64,000 nucleotides of DNA from Liopterus haemorrhoidalis (taxonomy: Eukaryota > Arthropoda > Insecta > Coleoptera > Dytiscidae): the NCBI GenBank assembly GCA_963971575.1, contig OZ020613.1, positions 50,090,250 through 50,154,249 on the forward strand, written 5' to 3'. Positions 11,297 through 22,533 of the stretch are shown in pieces (position 1 is the stretch's first letter; each line of letters starts with the position of its first letter). Under the pieces are notes generated by a model. It was not told where the DNA came from. It ran no database searches and saw nothing but the letters and a program-made list of their open reading frames with translations. A program made the translations under genes and the position numbers.

Positions 11297-12289
11297 TATA
11301 TTATATAATTCTATCTATCAAAGTTATATTTTGTGAAATTCTGTCCTGCTCATGGAAAACTTTCAAACTGTCATCTAAAAAATCTAACACTTTTCTTTTT
11401 GGTAATCCTGTTGCAGTACTATTTATTTATCACTTATTAGAAATGGATAGAATGATTGTCGCATATCAAGACTTGTCATTTGAACAAAAACATCTTTTAC
11501 TGGTGGCTTCTGCTTATTGAATTGGGGATGATCGTCAGACAGTCCTAACGATAAAAAAATTCTCTAGCCTCATACTGAGCAGGATCAAATACAGAACTTG
11601 GCCCAGCCGTCGATGTGTCAGTAGCAGTTGTTTTTAGTCGTGTGTATGTCTGTCCGATAACCTGCTTGACTTCTCATCTTGCTGTTTTACCTTACAAGAC
11701 AGGTTCAGTGATGGAACTGCATTTTTTTTTTTTTTTCATTCACATTGTACTTGGAATATCTAGAAAATATAAAATTATTATAATAATATAATGATGTTTG
11801 TAATAACCTAACATAATTCATTTATAAAAATAGTATGAATTTACCTGGTAAAATATAACCATCCCGTGTAAAATAACTTGAACATACTCCCAATCTTTTC
11901 TTCTGTCCATTTTATTTCATTTCCAGAATTTGTAGAACGTAATTTCACAATTACTGTGGATTTATTTTGCTTAGGTAAGTGATGGAAACTACATCTCCGT
12001 CCCACTCGAAATTTGCATTACAAGCATATGCGCGCATTTGAGTTTAACCAAATGGTTAAACTCGGCTAAGTTATCGGAAACCGGACCTTAGTAGTCAAGG
12101 ATGATGTGATATTTTTTTGAGGATAATATTTAATGGCAACGCTCTTTTTTAAACATTTTAAAATTAATTCATTATCAGTGTAATAACAATAATAAAATAA
12201 AGGTCAACTTTACTTAACAACCTGAAACCAGTTGTTCCATATTATCCCTCTAATGCAGATTTTTTTTTTTTTTTGAGAGGTCGTTGGTA

Positions 12290-12836
12290 ATATCTAAAAA
12301 GTAGGCAATTTGCAGTAAGCTTTTTCAGTGTCGTCAAGATCACATCGGACTATATTGTAACCATTTAGTTTAAAATGTTGGTCTGGCTTAAGCCACGATT
12401 CAGATAGTAATATAAGAGCACTTTGTGTGAGAAAATCAAATTTTCTAAAAATGGTATGTTAGCTTTAATAGAACGTTTCACTGAATTAAAATAAATTTGT
12501 CCATTTTGACTATTATTACAACTAATAGAGGATTTATAGTTACAATCTTTGAATTGTAACAGTGTTAATTTTATTTCATTGTTTTGAGAAATTATGTTAG
12601 AAATAAGTAAATAATAATTGTTAATAATTTGCTCAGGTAAAACACTGTCGGGCAGACCTGATATAATTCGGTGAGGTTGAGAAGCATATGGGTTTCTGAT
12701 TGTTAGAACTTGTCTTGGTGTCACTACTCTATCAGAGGTTTGTTAAGGACTTACCGGGTCCTTACTGCCGATGGCTACAGATCGGAAAGTGCTTGGTCGT
12801 TTTGTCGACGTCTAATGTTAGAATCTGGTTGGATTA
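12290..12836 (-). pseudogene. LINE-C fragment: ORF1 end and endonuclease start
   Basis: The minus strand carries KRSIKANIPFLENLIFSH and, after a frame shift, LSESWLKPDQHFKLNGYNIV. These are the opening motifs of an APE-type endonuclease of Jockey/CR1-type LINEs (RSIKAN.. and the SESW catalytic-Glu motif). Sequence homology stops near 12330. The fragment is contiguous with the ORF1 piece at 14077-14640 once the mariner at 12839-14074 is removed. Confidence 0.65.
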
Positions 12837-12838
12837 TA

Positions 12839-14074
12839 TCAGGTCTGGGAAAAAGTTCGTGGCGTTTTTGCCGATAGACGGCGCCAATTGCAAATAACTT
12901 AGAAAACACAGATCGCAGCGACACCACTAAGCGTTCGTTGGAAAGGTGACAGTTCGAGCGTTACTTTGAGTGGAAAGTTGTTTGCGTTTGAAAATGGAGA
13001 AAAGTAATGAAAAATTGCACTATATTTTGCTATATTATTACGACAAAGAGAAGAACGCTGCGCAGATTGTGCAAAAAAATTTGCTGTGTACGGCGAAGGT
13101 ACTTATCAAAATCTGCTGCGCGGAAATGGTTCGCTCGCTTTCGTTCTGGTAATTTTAATGTGAAAGATGACTCGCTCTGGTCGTCCAATAAGTGAAAGAG
13201 CTGATGAAATTCTTGAAAAAGTCCAGCAAGATAGGCATATCAGCAATGTCGATATTGGTACGGAGCTAGGCATTGATCACAAAACGGTTTTGAACCATTT
13301 ACGGAAAGCTGTCTACAAAAAGAAGCTCGATATATGGGTTCCTCATGAGTTGAGCGCGAAAAACATGATAAACCGAATTAACATTTGCGATGCGCTGCTG
13401 GAACACAATAAAATCGAGCCATTTCTGAAACGTGTCATAACCGGTGATGATAAATGGATCACTTACGACAATCTGAAGCGTAAAAGATCGTGGACAAGGA
13501 ATGCTGAGCTGTCACAAGCGTTCGCGAAGCGAGGATTGACGCCGAACAAGGTGATGCTGTGTGTGTTGTGGGACTGGAAGGGAATCGTCCACCATGAGCT
13601 ACTTCCAGTTGGTCAGACGATTGATTCTCAACTCTACTGTGGACAACTAGAGAGATTACGCCCGGCAATTGAAAGAGAACGGCCCAAATTGAATAATAGG
13701 AAAGGTGTTGTCTTTCATCATGACAACGCAAGACCACAAACTTCTTTGATAACCCGTCAAAAATTGCGAGAGCTTGGTTGGGAAATTTTGTTGCATCCAC
13801 CGTATCCACCTATCCAGCTATTCCGATCTCTGCAGAATTCTCTCAATGGAATTAAGCTGGTTTCAAAAGAAACCTGTGACTATCACTTGATTCAGTTTTT
13901 CAACCAGAAACCACAGAAGTTCTTCATCGATGGCATCATGGCTCTACCCGAAAAATGGCGAAACGTTGTCGATAATAATGGAGCATATTTGGTTTAAATA
14001 AATTAATTTTCACGCTATAACAAAACCAGTTGAATTTTACTAAAAAAACTCCACGAACTTTTTCCTAGACCGGA
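12839..14074 (+). mobile_element. mariner element, 1,236 bp, TA duplication
   Basis: The terminal repeats TCMGGTCTRGGAAAAAGTT and complement are flanked by TA (12837-12838 and 14075-14076). Length and termini are standard for a mariner. It splits LINE-C, so it is the younger of the two insertions. It holds the broken transposase gene at 12994-13997. Confidence 0.9.
12994..13997 (+). pseudogene. mariner transposase (DD34D type), inactivated
   Basis: The start is MEKSNEKLHYILLYYYDKEK, the usual mariner N-terminus. The frame shifts near 13090 and again near 13165; the helix-turn-helix region (WFARFRSGNFNVKDD) and the linker RSGRP are recognisable. From 13167 the frame is continuous: KLDIWVPHEL, VITGDDKWITYDN (first catalytic Asp), GVVFHHDNARPQTS (second Asp). 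The stretch normally reading SPDLAPSDYxLF is deleted (HPPYPPIQLFRSLQNSLNG), so the third catalytic Asp is gone. The C-terminus MALPEKWRNVVDNNGAYLV is complete. Two frameshifts plus loss of a catalytic residue make it dead. Confidence 0.9.
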
Positions 14075-14076
14075 TA

Positions 14077-14640
14077 GAATATTGCTATATCTACAGCAGT
14101 TTCATTGCACTCTGTTTGATTATTTTATTCGGCTAAAACAGCATATCTATTATTAGTATAAAGATTGGCAAAATAGTTTCGATTATTTATCGGATGAGGT
14201 TGAGAGAGCCTCAAAAAATGTTATATATTGTTCCTTGGCAACTTTATAATATCCAACATTATGTTTTGTCATGGATTTTTTTATTTGAACCTGCTTCAAA
14301 TAATGTGGGCATGTTTTATCGCTGGCTAAATGCTCATCGTGGCAGTTTATACAAAAGGGTTTATTATTGGGTTCTATAACTTTAGTGCAATTGTTAGTAT
14401 CATATTTTTCACCTGATTTTCTGCACCTGAATTTTGATCGGCATTGACGATTAAAGATGACTATACATGTAACAGTTATCATATTGTGACACTCTGTACA
14501 CATACGGACGTAACGTGCTTCATAAATGGAAATATTTGGAGAGATTCTCTGACTTTTGTATTATTTGCTTCAAAGCTATAGCCTCGAGTTTGAGATCTTC
14601 GAGATGAGTGTGCCAGGTTAAGAATGATTTTGATTAGTAA
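14077..14640 (-). pseudogene. LINE-C ORF1 with CCHC zinc knuckles
   Basis: The frame 14503-14183 shows CRKSGEKYDTNNC and CINCHDEHLASDKTC followed by PHYLKQVQIKKSM. These are degenerate tandem zinc knuckles and the basic tail typical of LINE ORF1 (gag-like) proteins, which bind RNA. One Cys of the first knuckle is Ser. More zinc-knuckle-like sequence (RYVRMCTECHNM) lies just upstream. Continuous with 12290-12836 before the mariner inserted. Confidence 0.6.
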
Positions 14641-14819
14641 ATCGAATAAAAAAGTAATCTTTATGACTGTAGTAACTAATAATTTTTATTCACATAAAAT
14701 CGTTATTCGTGAATGAGGTTTAGGGGTGTAAACTACAATAAAACAACATTTTCTATGTATAATTAATTTTTTATTTATTTTTACATATGTTCCTAACTGT
14801 GACACAACACAGTCTAAAT

Positions 14820-15530
14820 GCTGACAGTAATTTGCCTAAAATTTGTACACAGTCCTGAATAATGACATTACGTCCACCTAACTGTGACATTTATCTAAAA
14901 ATGATAAATATAATTATAAAATTATTGAAAACTTGAGAAAATATTTTAAAATTTTGTCTTGAAACTTGCGAATTTCAGGTATAAAAAAATACCACGTTTG
15001 TTGAGTAATTTGTAATTAATGTTGAGTTTTTCTTGAATGGCCATTTCCTATTATTTCTACTTGGTGTCATGGCACTTACAAAAGCCTGTTCTTTTCGGAG
15101 ATTCTCAATAATGCCCGGAAATTTTGCATCAAGATAGTCTACAATGACGTGATCTCCCACCTTAAATTTGATGTTTTTAAGACAGTTTTTTTGACAGTTT
15201 TTACTGTTTCCATTGTTTTGCTTAAACTTGCTTCTGACATTTATCAGCTAAAACTTTACGTTTTACGTATTTTAAACGTTCATCCTTATATATGTCTATT
15301 TTGACTTTATTGGTTGGTTTATTTTTTAACTTTTCTTCTCTTTTCCCTTTTCGATTTTGCTTTTATTACTCCTTTTTGTCTTTTGCTTCTTGTTTAGTTT
15401 TATAATAAGATTTCCAATGCTCTGAAGTTGCCATACTTGGGACCTTAATTGACATTTTCTTTTTCCTATCAATTTTCTTTGTTTCAAGCCAGAACAGAAT
15501 GCGACGGGACCTGAAATGGTAACTTGCTAG
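14820..15530 (-). pseudogene. pogo-like transposase C-terminal tail
   Basis: The minus frame 15160-14975 reads GDHVIVDYLDAKFPGIIENL and MTPSRNNRKWPFKK, the C-terminal tail seen after the DDE_1 domain in one insect pogo/Tigger subfamily. Upstream, MSIKVPSMATSEHWKSYYK and a Lys-rich stretch fit the same tail but in other frames. The DDE_1 domain is absent. At 15531 it is cut by the TA-flanked end of the next pogo relic. Confidence 0.5.
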
Positions 15531-15532
15531 TA

Positions 15533-16075
15533 GGGGAAGCCGGGGCATAACGGAAACTTTAAGGATTATCTTTAATAAAATCTTAAGGAATATCGTAAGA
15601 AAATCGAAATATTTTTATTCGTAAGATGATTTATTGTTTAATTCGTTTAATAATTATTACAGACAGTAAAATACAAAAATAAAAGTTATGACGATATAAA
15701 AAAAAAACTTCCTTGTGCTCATTATGCCCCGGTGTCGGGACAGAATGAGCACGGGCGGGGCATAATGGGCAATCAGCTAAAATCTGGCGCAGAATGAACA
15801 CACGTGAGTGCATTCTTCATCGTTATTATCTTCTCCAGCGCAAGAACAATGTGTCCACTTGCCACATGCTCTACACGAGATCCACCCTTCTGTGGATTGG
15901 GAATACCAGTCCCCACAATATAGGCACTCTTCGTCATCCTCGTTTTCAGACTCTATTTCATCGATTTGTTCTTTCTTGGATTTCCTTATTGTTTTTAACT
16001 TCCTTTACCTTTTGAACGGTCTTTCGTTTTTTTGGTTTCAGGTGACTGGCGTTCAAGCTCCATTTTTTATAGAGA
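15533..16075 (-). pseudogene. pogo-like transposase C-terminus with Cys-rich tail, plus one TIR
   Basis: The terminus GGGGAAGCCGGGGCATAACG follows TA at 15531-15532. The minus frame from about 16060 to the stop at 15777-15779 has KPKKRKTVQKVKEV, then ECLYCGDWYSQSTEGWISC, CRACGKWTHCSC and HVCSFCARF. This is the Cys-rich, PHD-like tail that closes many insect pogo-type transposases. The catalytic part and the other TIR are missing. 16075-16280 holds nothing recognised. Confidence 0.7.
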
Positions 16076-16281
16076 ATACAAGGATATTGTCTTTATAGAG
16101 CCCAGCTATTTGAATACCTGAATTACCTCCAAAGAGACACGGAGGGCGAGAAGTATCGCTGAAAGTCCACGGAACGTCCAAAGGATAGCTCAACCACGTT
16201 TTCTTTATCATTTATTTTTCGTGTAACTTTTTATATATTTCATTTTAAACCGGCTGCGCCATATTATGGTATTATGTATTA

Positions 16282-17373
16282 AACAGATAAGATAATAGAT
16301 AAGATAATTTATTTAGCAGTTGTGAGTACAATAAATATACAATAACTAAGTCAAAAGTATAGGTGTATGGATGTTCATATCAGACACGAAAGTACATATA
16401 CATAAGAGCATATAAAAACATTATAACATTACATATTATCAAAAATGAAGTGTATCATAGATGTACAACGATATTAGCTGATTATACTTAAATCATCATT
16501 TAAAAATTCTGAAATGGTATAATAAGCCTTCGTTATAAGCAAGTTTTTTAAATATTGTTTAAATTTTAACATTCTTAGATTCTTAATATTCTGAGGTAAT
16601 TTGTTGAACAGTGTGGCACCAATATAACTTGGAAAAGAGCAAAGATTGTATTTAATCTGAGGTAAACGAATGTCTGCTTTTCCTCTAGTGTTGTAGTTAT
16701 GAAAAGTCTCACCTGTGTTCAACAAATTGATGTTTTCTTTTATAAATATTAATAAACTTAATATGTACAGACATGACAATGTTAAAATTCCATAATTTGG
16801 GAATATTTCTCTGCATGTTTCCCTTCTTCCGACCCCACCAAGGATTCTGATTGATCTTTTCTGTAATCTAAAAACTCTTAACCATTCAGTATAGTTTCCC
16901 CACAGAATAATACCATAGAGTAAAGAAGATTGAATATAAGAAAAATAAATTGTTTTTAAAGTACTTACTGATACATATTTAGCGACTTTAAACAACATAT
17001 AGTTATATGAATTAATTTTTTTCGATATAGCGTTAATGTGTGTTTTCCAATTTAATTGACAATCTAACAAAACCAAGAAATCTAATATTTTGGCAGATGT
17101 ATAAATTATTATTGTTAAACACGGTTCTATTTAAACTCAACACCATATTATAGGTTTTACTGGCATTCAGCTTTAAACGGTTCGAATCAAACCATGTAGT
17201 AGCCTCGTTGATGGTTTTATTCACTGCTTCTGCAATGTCCCTCTGATCAACCCCGCTGTTTATAAACGTGGTATCATCGGCATATAAGATAGACGTTGCA
17301 TTAACATTATTAGGCAAATCATTTATGTAGAGCAGAAACAACAATGGACCAATAATTGTTCCTTGACCCACAT
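16282..17373 (-). pseudogene. 5'-truncated Jockey/CR1-type LINE, RT C-terminal half
   Basis: The frame 17371-17033 starts at the RT palm (QGTIIGPLLFLLYINDLP and the catalytic LYADDTTF). After a frameshift, 17076-16474 continues with the thumb region (SLLYGIILWG, LQKRSIRILGG, GILTLSCLYI) to the natural end. The 3' end near 16282 carries a simple repeat of the type TTATCTTATC, as expected of a LINE tail. Everything upstream of the RT palm is missing, the usual result of incomplete reverse transcription. Confidence 0.8.
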
Positions 17374-17589
17374 CTATATTAATTAACTCACTTTAATTAA
17401 TTTATTAAACAAAGTAATTATGTACAAATCACTAGCGGTTACAATTACATGTTGTTCATCATTGTCCATGAGACGACCGCCTCTCTAGATGCTGTTGTAT
17501 TGGGTCTACAGAGTTAGCAGGAAGATTCTTCTTATAATTACAAATTTAAATAATATCTCAACAATTATAAATAATTTGTTAATTTTTTT

Positions 17590-17817
17590 ATGAAAGATCG
17601 AACGCTGCACTATTCCCCATACACTGCCTTAAAAACCATAACAGCGTGTGATATCCTATACAATATAGCATCTCATTATCTAGGTAACGAAGAAGCCGTA
17701 TTAATAAGAGAGGAGATGAACATGCTTCCACCCATAAATATTAATGTGGATGATGGAGAATTTCGGCGTGAAGGTCAAATGAGAAAAGAGCGATATGTTA
17801 ATGATCATAATGTATAA
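17590..17817 (+). pseudogene. Harbinger-like (HARBI1-type) nuclease C-terminus
   Basis: A 75-codon frame matches the end of HARBI1-type DDE_Tnp_4 proteins: MKDRTLHYSPYTALKTITAC aligns with the family pattern 'LxYxPxxAxxIxxAxxxLHN', and the tail is acidic and Arg-rich. The catalytic core is missing. It is on the opposite strand to, and unrelated in position to, the other Harbinger relics. 17400-17590 holds nothing recognised. Confidence 0.5.
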
Positions 17818-18199
17818 AAAAAAGAAAACACATGTAAAAATAAAATATATTTATTTATGTTTAAAATTAAAAACCCAATAATACATATTAATAGTAGAAA
17901 TACATTGCAAATACATTGAATAAATACATTGCATTTTCAGCACTATATGAAGGTTGCGGGTAATACTGTACAGGTGGCGGATAATACCAAACGGAGTAAG
18001 TCACAAACCTAAATAAAGTACCTAATTACAAAATATTAATATAACGTACAAAAATCACAAATATGGTTTATTGGTGTATCCACTCCACTGCAGAGCTTGT
18101 TCCAACCAACACAGCGATACCAAATTTCATTTTTACCATATTCTGAACATACTAAACTGACTTCTCCTTAATTTTCATCAAAATCCACATCTTCCGAAT

Positions 18200-20757
18200 T
18201 TATATCAAATAATATTAGAGATGAGAGATATTATGTCATTTACATCACTTTTCTCTTCTCTAGACGAATTTTCTGACGGTTGTTTTTTTTTTTTGAGCAT
18301 TTATTTTTGTTACTTCCTTGTTTTTTCAGATCTGCTTCCTTTGCAATTCTTTTTCTTTGTATTTCTTCCAATTGGGGATTTTAAGGGCATAGATGTGAGG
18401 ATTTCCGATCTTTGTTATCGGAGCCGTGTTTTTTGTTCCTTTGAATTGTTGGTTTTTCTGGCAAAGGTACAATAGTTTCAAATGAAATACTATTTTGATC
18501 ACTTTCGTCAATGTCTTTGGAACCATCAAGAGGTGATTCAAAACTGCCGTCAAGATCCTTTAAACAACCAGGCACAGGCTCAGAACAACTGGGGAGTGAT
18601 TGTGATGGAGAGGGATTACGAGATAGGTGATCAAGTCTTGAGGCATTTTCTGACTGTTCGTCGATGATTTGTACTGGTGGATTGTTAGTATTGTTGTAAA
18701 AATCCTGTTCGCGGAATACACCAGGATGGATAGGAAAAATTCCAGCCTTTTCGAAGCCTTTTTGGTCTTTTCTGCGTTAGAAACTCTAATATAGGCCTTG
18801 GTGAATATACCGTAAACATAAGTTATTACATTTTTTGATATGGCCCCCATTTCAAAAATAAGTCATAAGCTTTTTAAGTGATTTTTAAAAAAATTCAGGG
18901 GTTGGATTCGGTGAGAAGTGTGAAGAAGCATTGAGAGCATATTAATTCCAGTCTCCTTACAAAACTCGTAGGTTGGCAATGATATGTGACTCGTATGGTT
19001 GCCAAGTACGAGTAGAATTGGATTGTCTTATTTGGCGTTATTTATTTCAGCAAAATGTTTCAACTAAATGAGAAAAACCTATTCCGTTATATAACTACTT
19101 TTCGTATATGCGTAAATGGAACCTGATGGGCCATTTCCTTCTAGCGCAGGTGCCATCCTTTGCCTGGGGTAAATAAACAACTGTTGCGGGAGATATCCCT
19201 TACTCCGCAGAGGGATGCAACACTTGCGTCCGGATAGCTCAGTCGGCGGGAATGCCTACGAAGTGGTTCGCTTTATTGTAACCAGGCGTCGGAAAAGAAT
19301 GTGACTCACCCCTAAGTTATCAAGTAAAAACAACTTGTACAATTATCTTTATTGAATTCATTCAAGATACAAGTTAAAAATGTATTGTATGCTGTTGTGG
19401 GCGGGGCTTAGAACATGAGAACCCGTCGTGCTGATGGTGGTGTTGGAGGAATCGGGCTTAGCAAGCGAGGAACGACTGATGTCCGAGGTGTGGATGGCGT
19501 TCCTGGAGATGACGTCCAGCTGTAGGCGGGCGTCGCGATGTTGAACGGTGATGGAATCTGTCTCGGCGGTATCTCAGCAGAGGCGGCGCTGGAGGCAGCT
19601 GGTGCGGCGACGCTCTGGGTCGCCTTGTGTGGTGACGGTGTTGGTGAAGGGAAGCGCCGAGATCTCGGGTCTCCCGCCTTGTAGAGTGCTCGTTGAGTGG
19701 CCTTAGAGATGTGTTGGTACGCCTTGGGGGCGGCGTATCTCTACAGACGACGGCGGTAGTTCCAGACTTCCTGGTGTCTCCATCTGGAAGCTGCTCCGCG
19801 CATCCAGCCAGGACATCGCGGACTTGACGGTTCGATGAGGACGCTGAAAGAGTCCGGCCTCAGATCGGCGTGTAAGTGTATAAACCCTTTTTTCGTCACG
19901 CGTGAGTGTATAAATTCTGTTCCTAACCCGCCAATTCCACAGCGGGCTAGGATGACGACGGTCGCCAATGGGTATCAGCGTGTCCGTTGTCGGAGGTGCG
20001 CCAAGGTCCACAGGGTACCTTTGAACGAGCTAATCGTTCCCGCAGCTCAACTCGCCATGGACAACAGCGAGAGAGTCTGTTCCGCCATATGGACCAGCGG
20101 AGTCTTGGAGCTGAAGAGGCTTCGTTTCTCTTGTAGTTTCCACTGCTCGTGAACGAATGTTATTTTCGCTACTAGCGACCCTTCCTTTATACGATTGGAG
20201 TAGTTCTGGGCGTGGCTTCTCAGCTACGAAATCCCGCCCATCGGCCAATAGAAATAACTCGCGAGCAAAATCCGCAGATTTCGCGAATTAGCGGTTTTAC
20301 ATCGTTTCCTCGATGTAGAGCGTGTTGTGGAGGTCCTCCTGCGTGTAAATGGACTCCTAGAGGTGAATCAGAGGTGGAACGAGTCATAAAAAGCAGCGGA
20401 GCACGCAGGGCCCGCAACACAACGGTGGAGTAAACGAACCACTTGCCTTCATACAACAACACACCGTTATATTTTTACCTCTCTATCCACTGGTAGTTGC
20501 TCCAATTTGCTCCCCCCATTTTGGAGCAATGATTCGACTAGGTCTGTTAAGGATAGTTATTCCAGTGTCGTCTACATTAAATATACGAGTTGGGTGAAAC
20601 TTAAATATATCAATCAAATTCGATAAATTTTCAAAAATTCTCCCGATTTCATCCATATTGAAAGCTTGTTTCTGGTTAATGCTCGTGGCTTCTGGTTTTC
20701 TAAAGCTGAGGTTGGATGCCTACTCATAAATGCATACACCCAATCTTTACCTGATTT
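18200..20757 (-). pseudogene. pogo-like DDE_1 transposase split by a solo LTR
   Basis: Right part (20757-20424, minus): KDWVYAFMSRHP, then in other frames LRKPEATSIN-like sequence, FNVDDTGIT (first catalytic Asp region), QIGATTSG and a run to ASGSFTPPL. Left part (19177-18200): FIYPRQRM, GPSGSIYAY, PILLVLGNHTSHISLPTYEF (second catalytic Asp changed to Gly), GIFTKAYIRVSNAEK and a Ser/Lys-rich tail. The two parts join cleanly at PPL/FIYPR once the LTR at 19182-20419 and one CAAC are removed. Several frameshifts and stops; dead. This is pogo/Tigger-type sequence, whose active members cut and paste at TA sites. Confidence 0.75.
19182..20419 (-). mobile_element. solo LTR, 1,238 bp, 4-bp target duplication
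   Basis: The ends are TGTTGCGGG and CCCGCAACA (TG...CA, a 9-bp inverted repeat), flanked by CAAC at 19178-19181 and 20420-20423. It interrupts a pogo transposase frame precisely. On the minus strand a TATA-like GTATAAAGG lies at about 20184-20192 and a polyadenylation signal AATAAA at about 19348-19353, the layout of an LTR with promoter and terminator; hence the strand. It is GC-rich unlike its surroundings and has no internal coding region, so it is the product of LTR-LTR recombination. Gypsy and BEL are both possible. Confidence 0.82.
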
Positions 20758-20761
20758 TTTC

Positions 20762-21007
20762 TTATCCTTGGGATGGGTGGCCAGGAGTAGTGACGGGAAC
20801 GAAGAGAGTCTCCTTTTTATTTGAAATTATTCTAGCTGTTGGTGGCGTTGATAGAGGTGAAGGCGGATGATGAGCTGACGATTTAAGTTGTCGATTCTGC
20901 TTAATCGGAGACGCTGGCATCGTGTTTAACGTATTAATTAGGTATTCTACCACACGACCGTCCCTTTCTTTTATTTCTTGCTCCTGCATAAATAAATTCT
21001 GCAACAA
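20762..21007 (-). pseudogene. unrecognised ORF, 81 codons
   Basis: A Gln/Glu-rich start (LFMQEQEIKERDGRVVEYL) is followed by a Pro/Ser-rich tail. A CxxC-like pair (CKQCEEKY) lies just upstream in another frame. It abuts the pogo relic at about 20760 without matching pogo proteins. Function unknown; probably part of another transposon. Confidence 0.25.
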
Positions 21008-21801
21008 CTAATTTTGTACCTCCATCTGTTGAGAATATTTTTCCTCACATTGTTTACACTGTGAAGATCTTGGTCTATGGACAATAGATATGGAAATTAA
21101 TAAGCATTCCAAACGTATTTTACATCCAAAGTAATTTGCATGTACAGTGAACTATCAGTTTTTGAAATTAATCGGTTCCTGAAGGATTAATCGGAAACGG
21201 AGTAAAAACGTGTTCCATAATCGAGTTTATGTTCGAAAACTGGGCCTTTATTTTGCTAAAAAGTTTTACAGACCATTTCCTCTTTTCTAGATTAAAAATA
21301 TTATAATTATTATTATAATAAAATAATAATAATAAAATAAATAAAATCTCTTATGTGACCGGTCCATTTAACGTTCCGATAGACACAAAATTTCTAGAAG
21401 ACTGGTAAATGTATTCAGTTCAGAAAACTTTTAAGATCTAATTCAAACCTTCTGAGTTCTATTGTTATTTAAAATTCAGTAACTTAACCCAACCTGATTA
21501 CATGTTTATGTAACATACGTGTCAACAAAAATTGACATAAGGCTTTGACTCATTGTGGAACACGCTTATGAGTCGTAAGCCGTTGTTGTCTGTCGTCCAT
21601 CGTTGTCGTTTGTTGTAAGCCTTATGTAAATTTTTGTCACGATACATTTTGACGTATGTTAGGTCTGTTTTTGACAGCTGAGTCCTTTTTGATGACCGAA
21701 AAAGAATGAAAATATTTAAAAAATGAGTATTTATTCTTATTTTCGCGCCATATTTTTTTTTTTTTAATGTCAGTATAATTGTAAGTTAGTCGTTTGTCTT
21801 A

Positions 21802-22347
21802 AGGTGCCTACAGACGGTTTGCCATCGTTCGCCAGCCCTAGTTCTGATGCTGGCCGTAACATGTAGCACTGGCGGACACTTGTACTTGTGTACCCTACAG
21901 ACGAAGCGTCCGTGCTGGCCAAGTACAGAATTGGAGAACATAGGCCAGCCCTTGTAAAATGGCGTCTGACAGTGAAAGTGAGGTTATGGTCGTAGCTTCG
22001 ACCTTGCTTTTGATATATAAATTAGATTAAAAGTACAAAAAAATTCTTTCTGCTTTAAGTAGACTTTATAATTAGGCAAAATTGGTTATAACCTTCCTTT
22101 TGAGCACAACACTCTCGACGAATGTGATGACAAGTGTGTGCGCGTCGTTTGTACGGTGCTAATATGCATGTACAAGTCTACACCGATGTTGGTCAAACTC
22201 ATTTGACTTGTGATAGAATACCGCCTCGGAATCGAACGTCGGCCATCGGCCCAGCCACGCTGGCTGTGACTTGTTGCCCCTACACACGATCCGCGGAGCT
22301 AGACAAGTATAAACATTGGTTACTTGCCACGCCCTCTGTAGGCACCT
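21802..22347. mobile_element. MITE with TTA duplication (Harbinger-like), 546 bp
   Basis: The inverted ends AGGTGCCTACAGA and complement are flanked by TTA at 21799-21801 and 22348-22350. A 3-bp TTA/TWA duplication is characteristic of PIF/Harbinger elements. The inside is GC-richer than the flanks and has no credible ORF. 21010-21798 is AT-rich with nothing recognised. Confidence 0.7.
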
Positions 22348-22533
22348 TTATACGCAAACTATTCCGACAACACTTATGGCTGTCAGCTGTCATTTTTTAC
22401 ATTTATTCATAAAAATGTTACAATTAATCGGACAACTATTACAAAACTAAAGAGATGCTTAGAGTCGGCCGGAGTGCCGTCAAAAAATGTTGCGCATTGC
22501 TAACATTCGGCCGCACTACTCTTAGCGCCATCC

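Noticed and set aside
19226..19270. tRNA-Lys gene
   Set aside because: Only the 5' half with the A box is present; the GGTTCG that follows is too close to be a B box and there is no acceptor stem.
19703..20462. Several overlapping 70-105 codon OR​Fs in GC-rich DNA
   Set aside because: They lie within the solo LTR on both strands; GC-rich LTRs lack stops by composition and no domain is seen.
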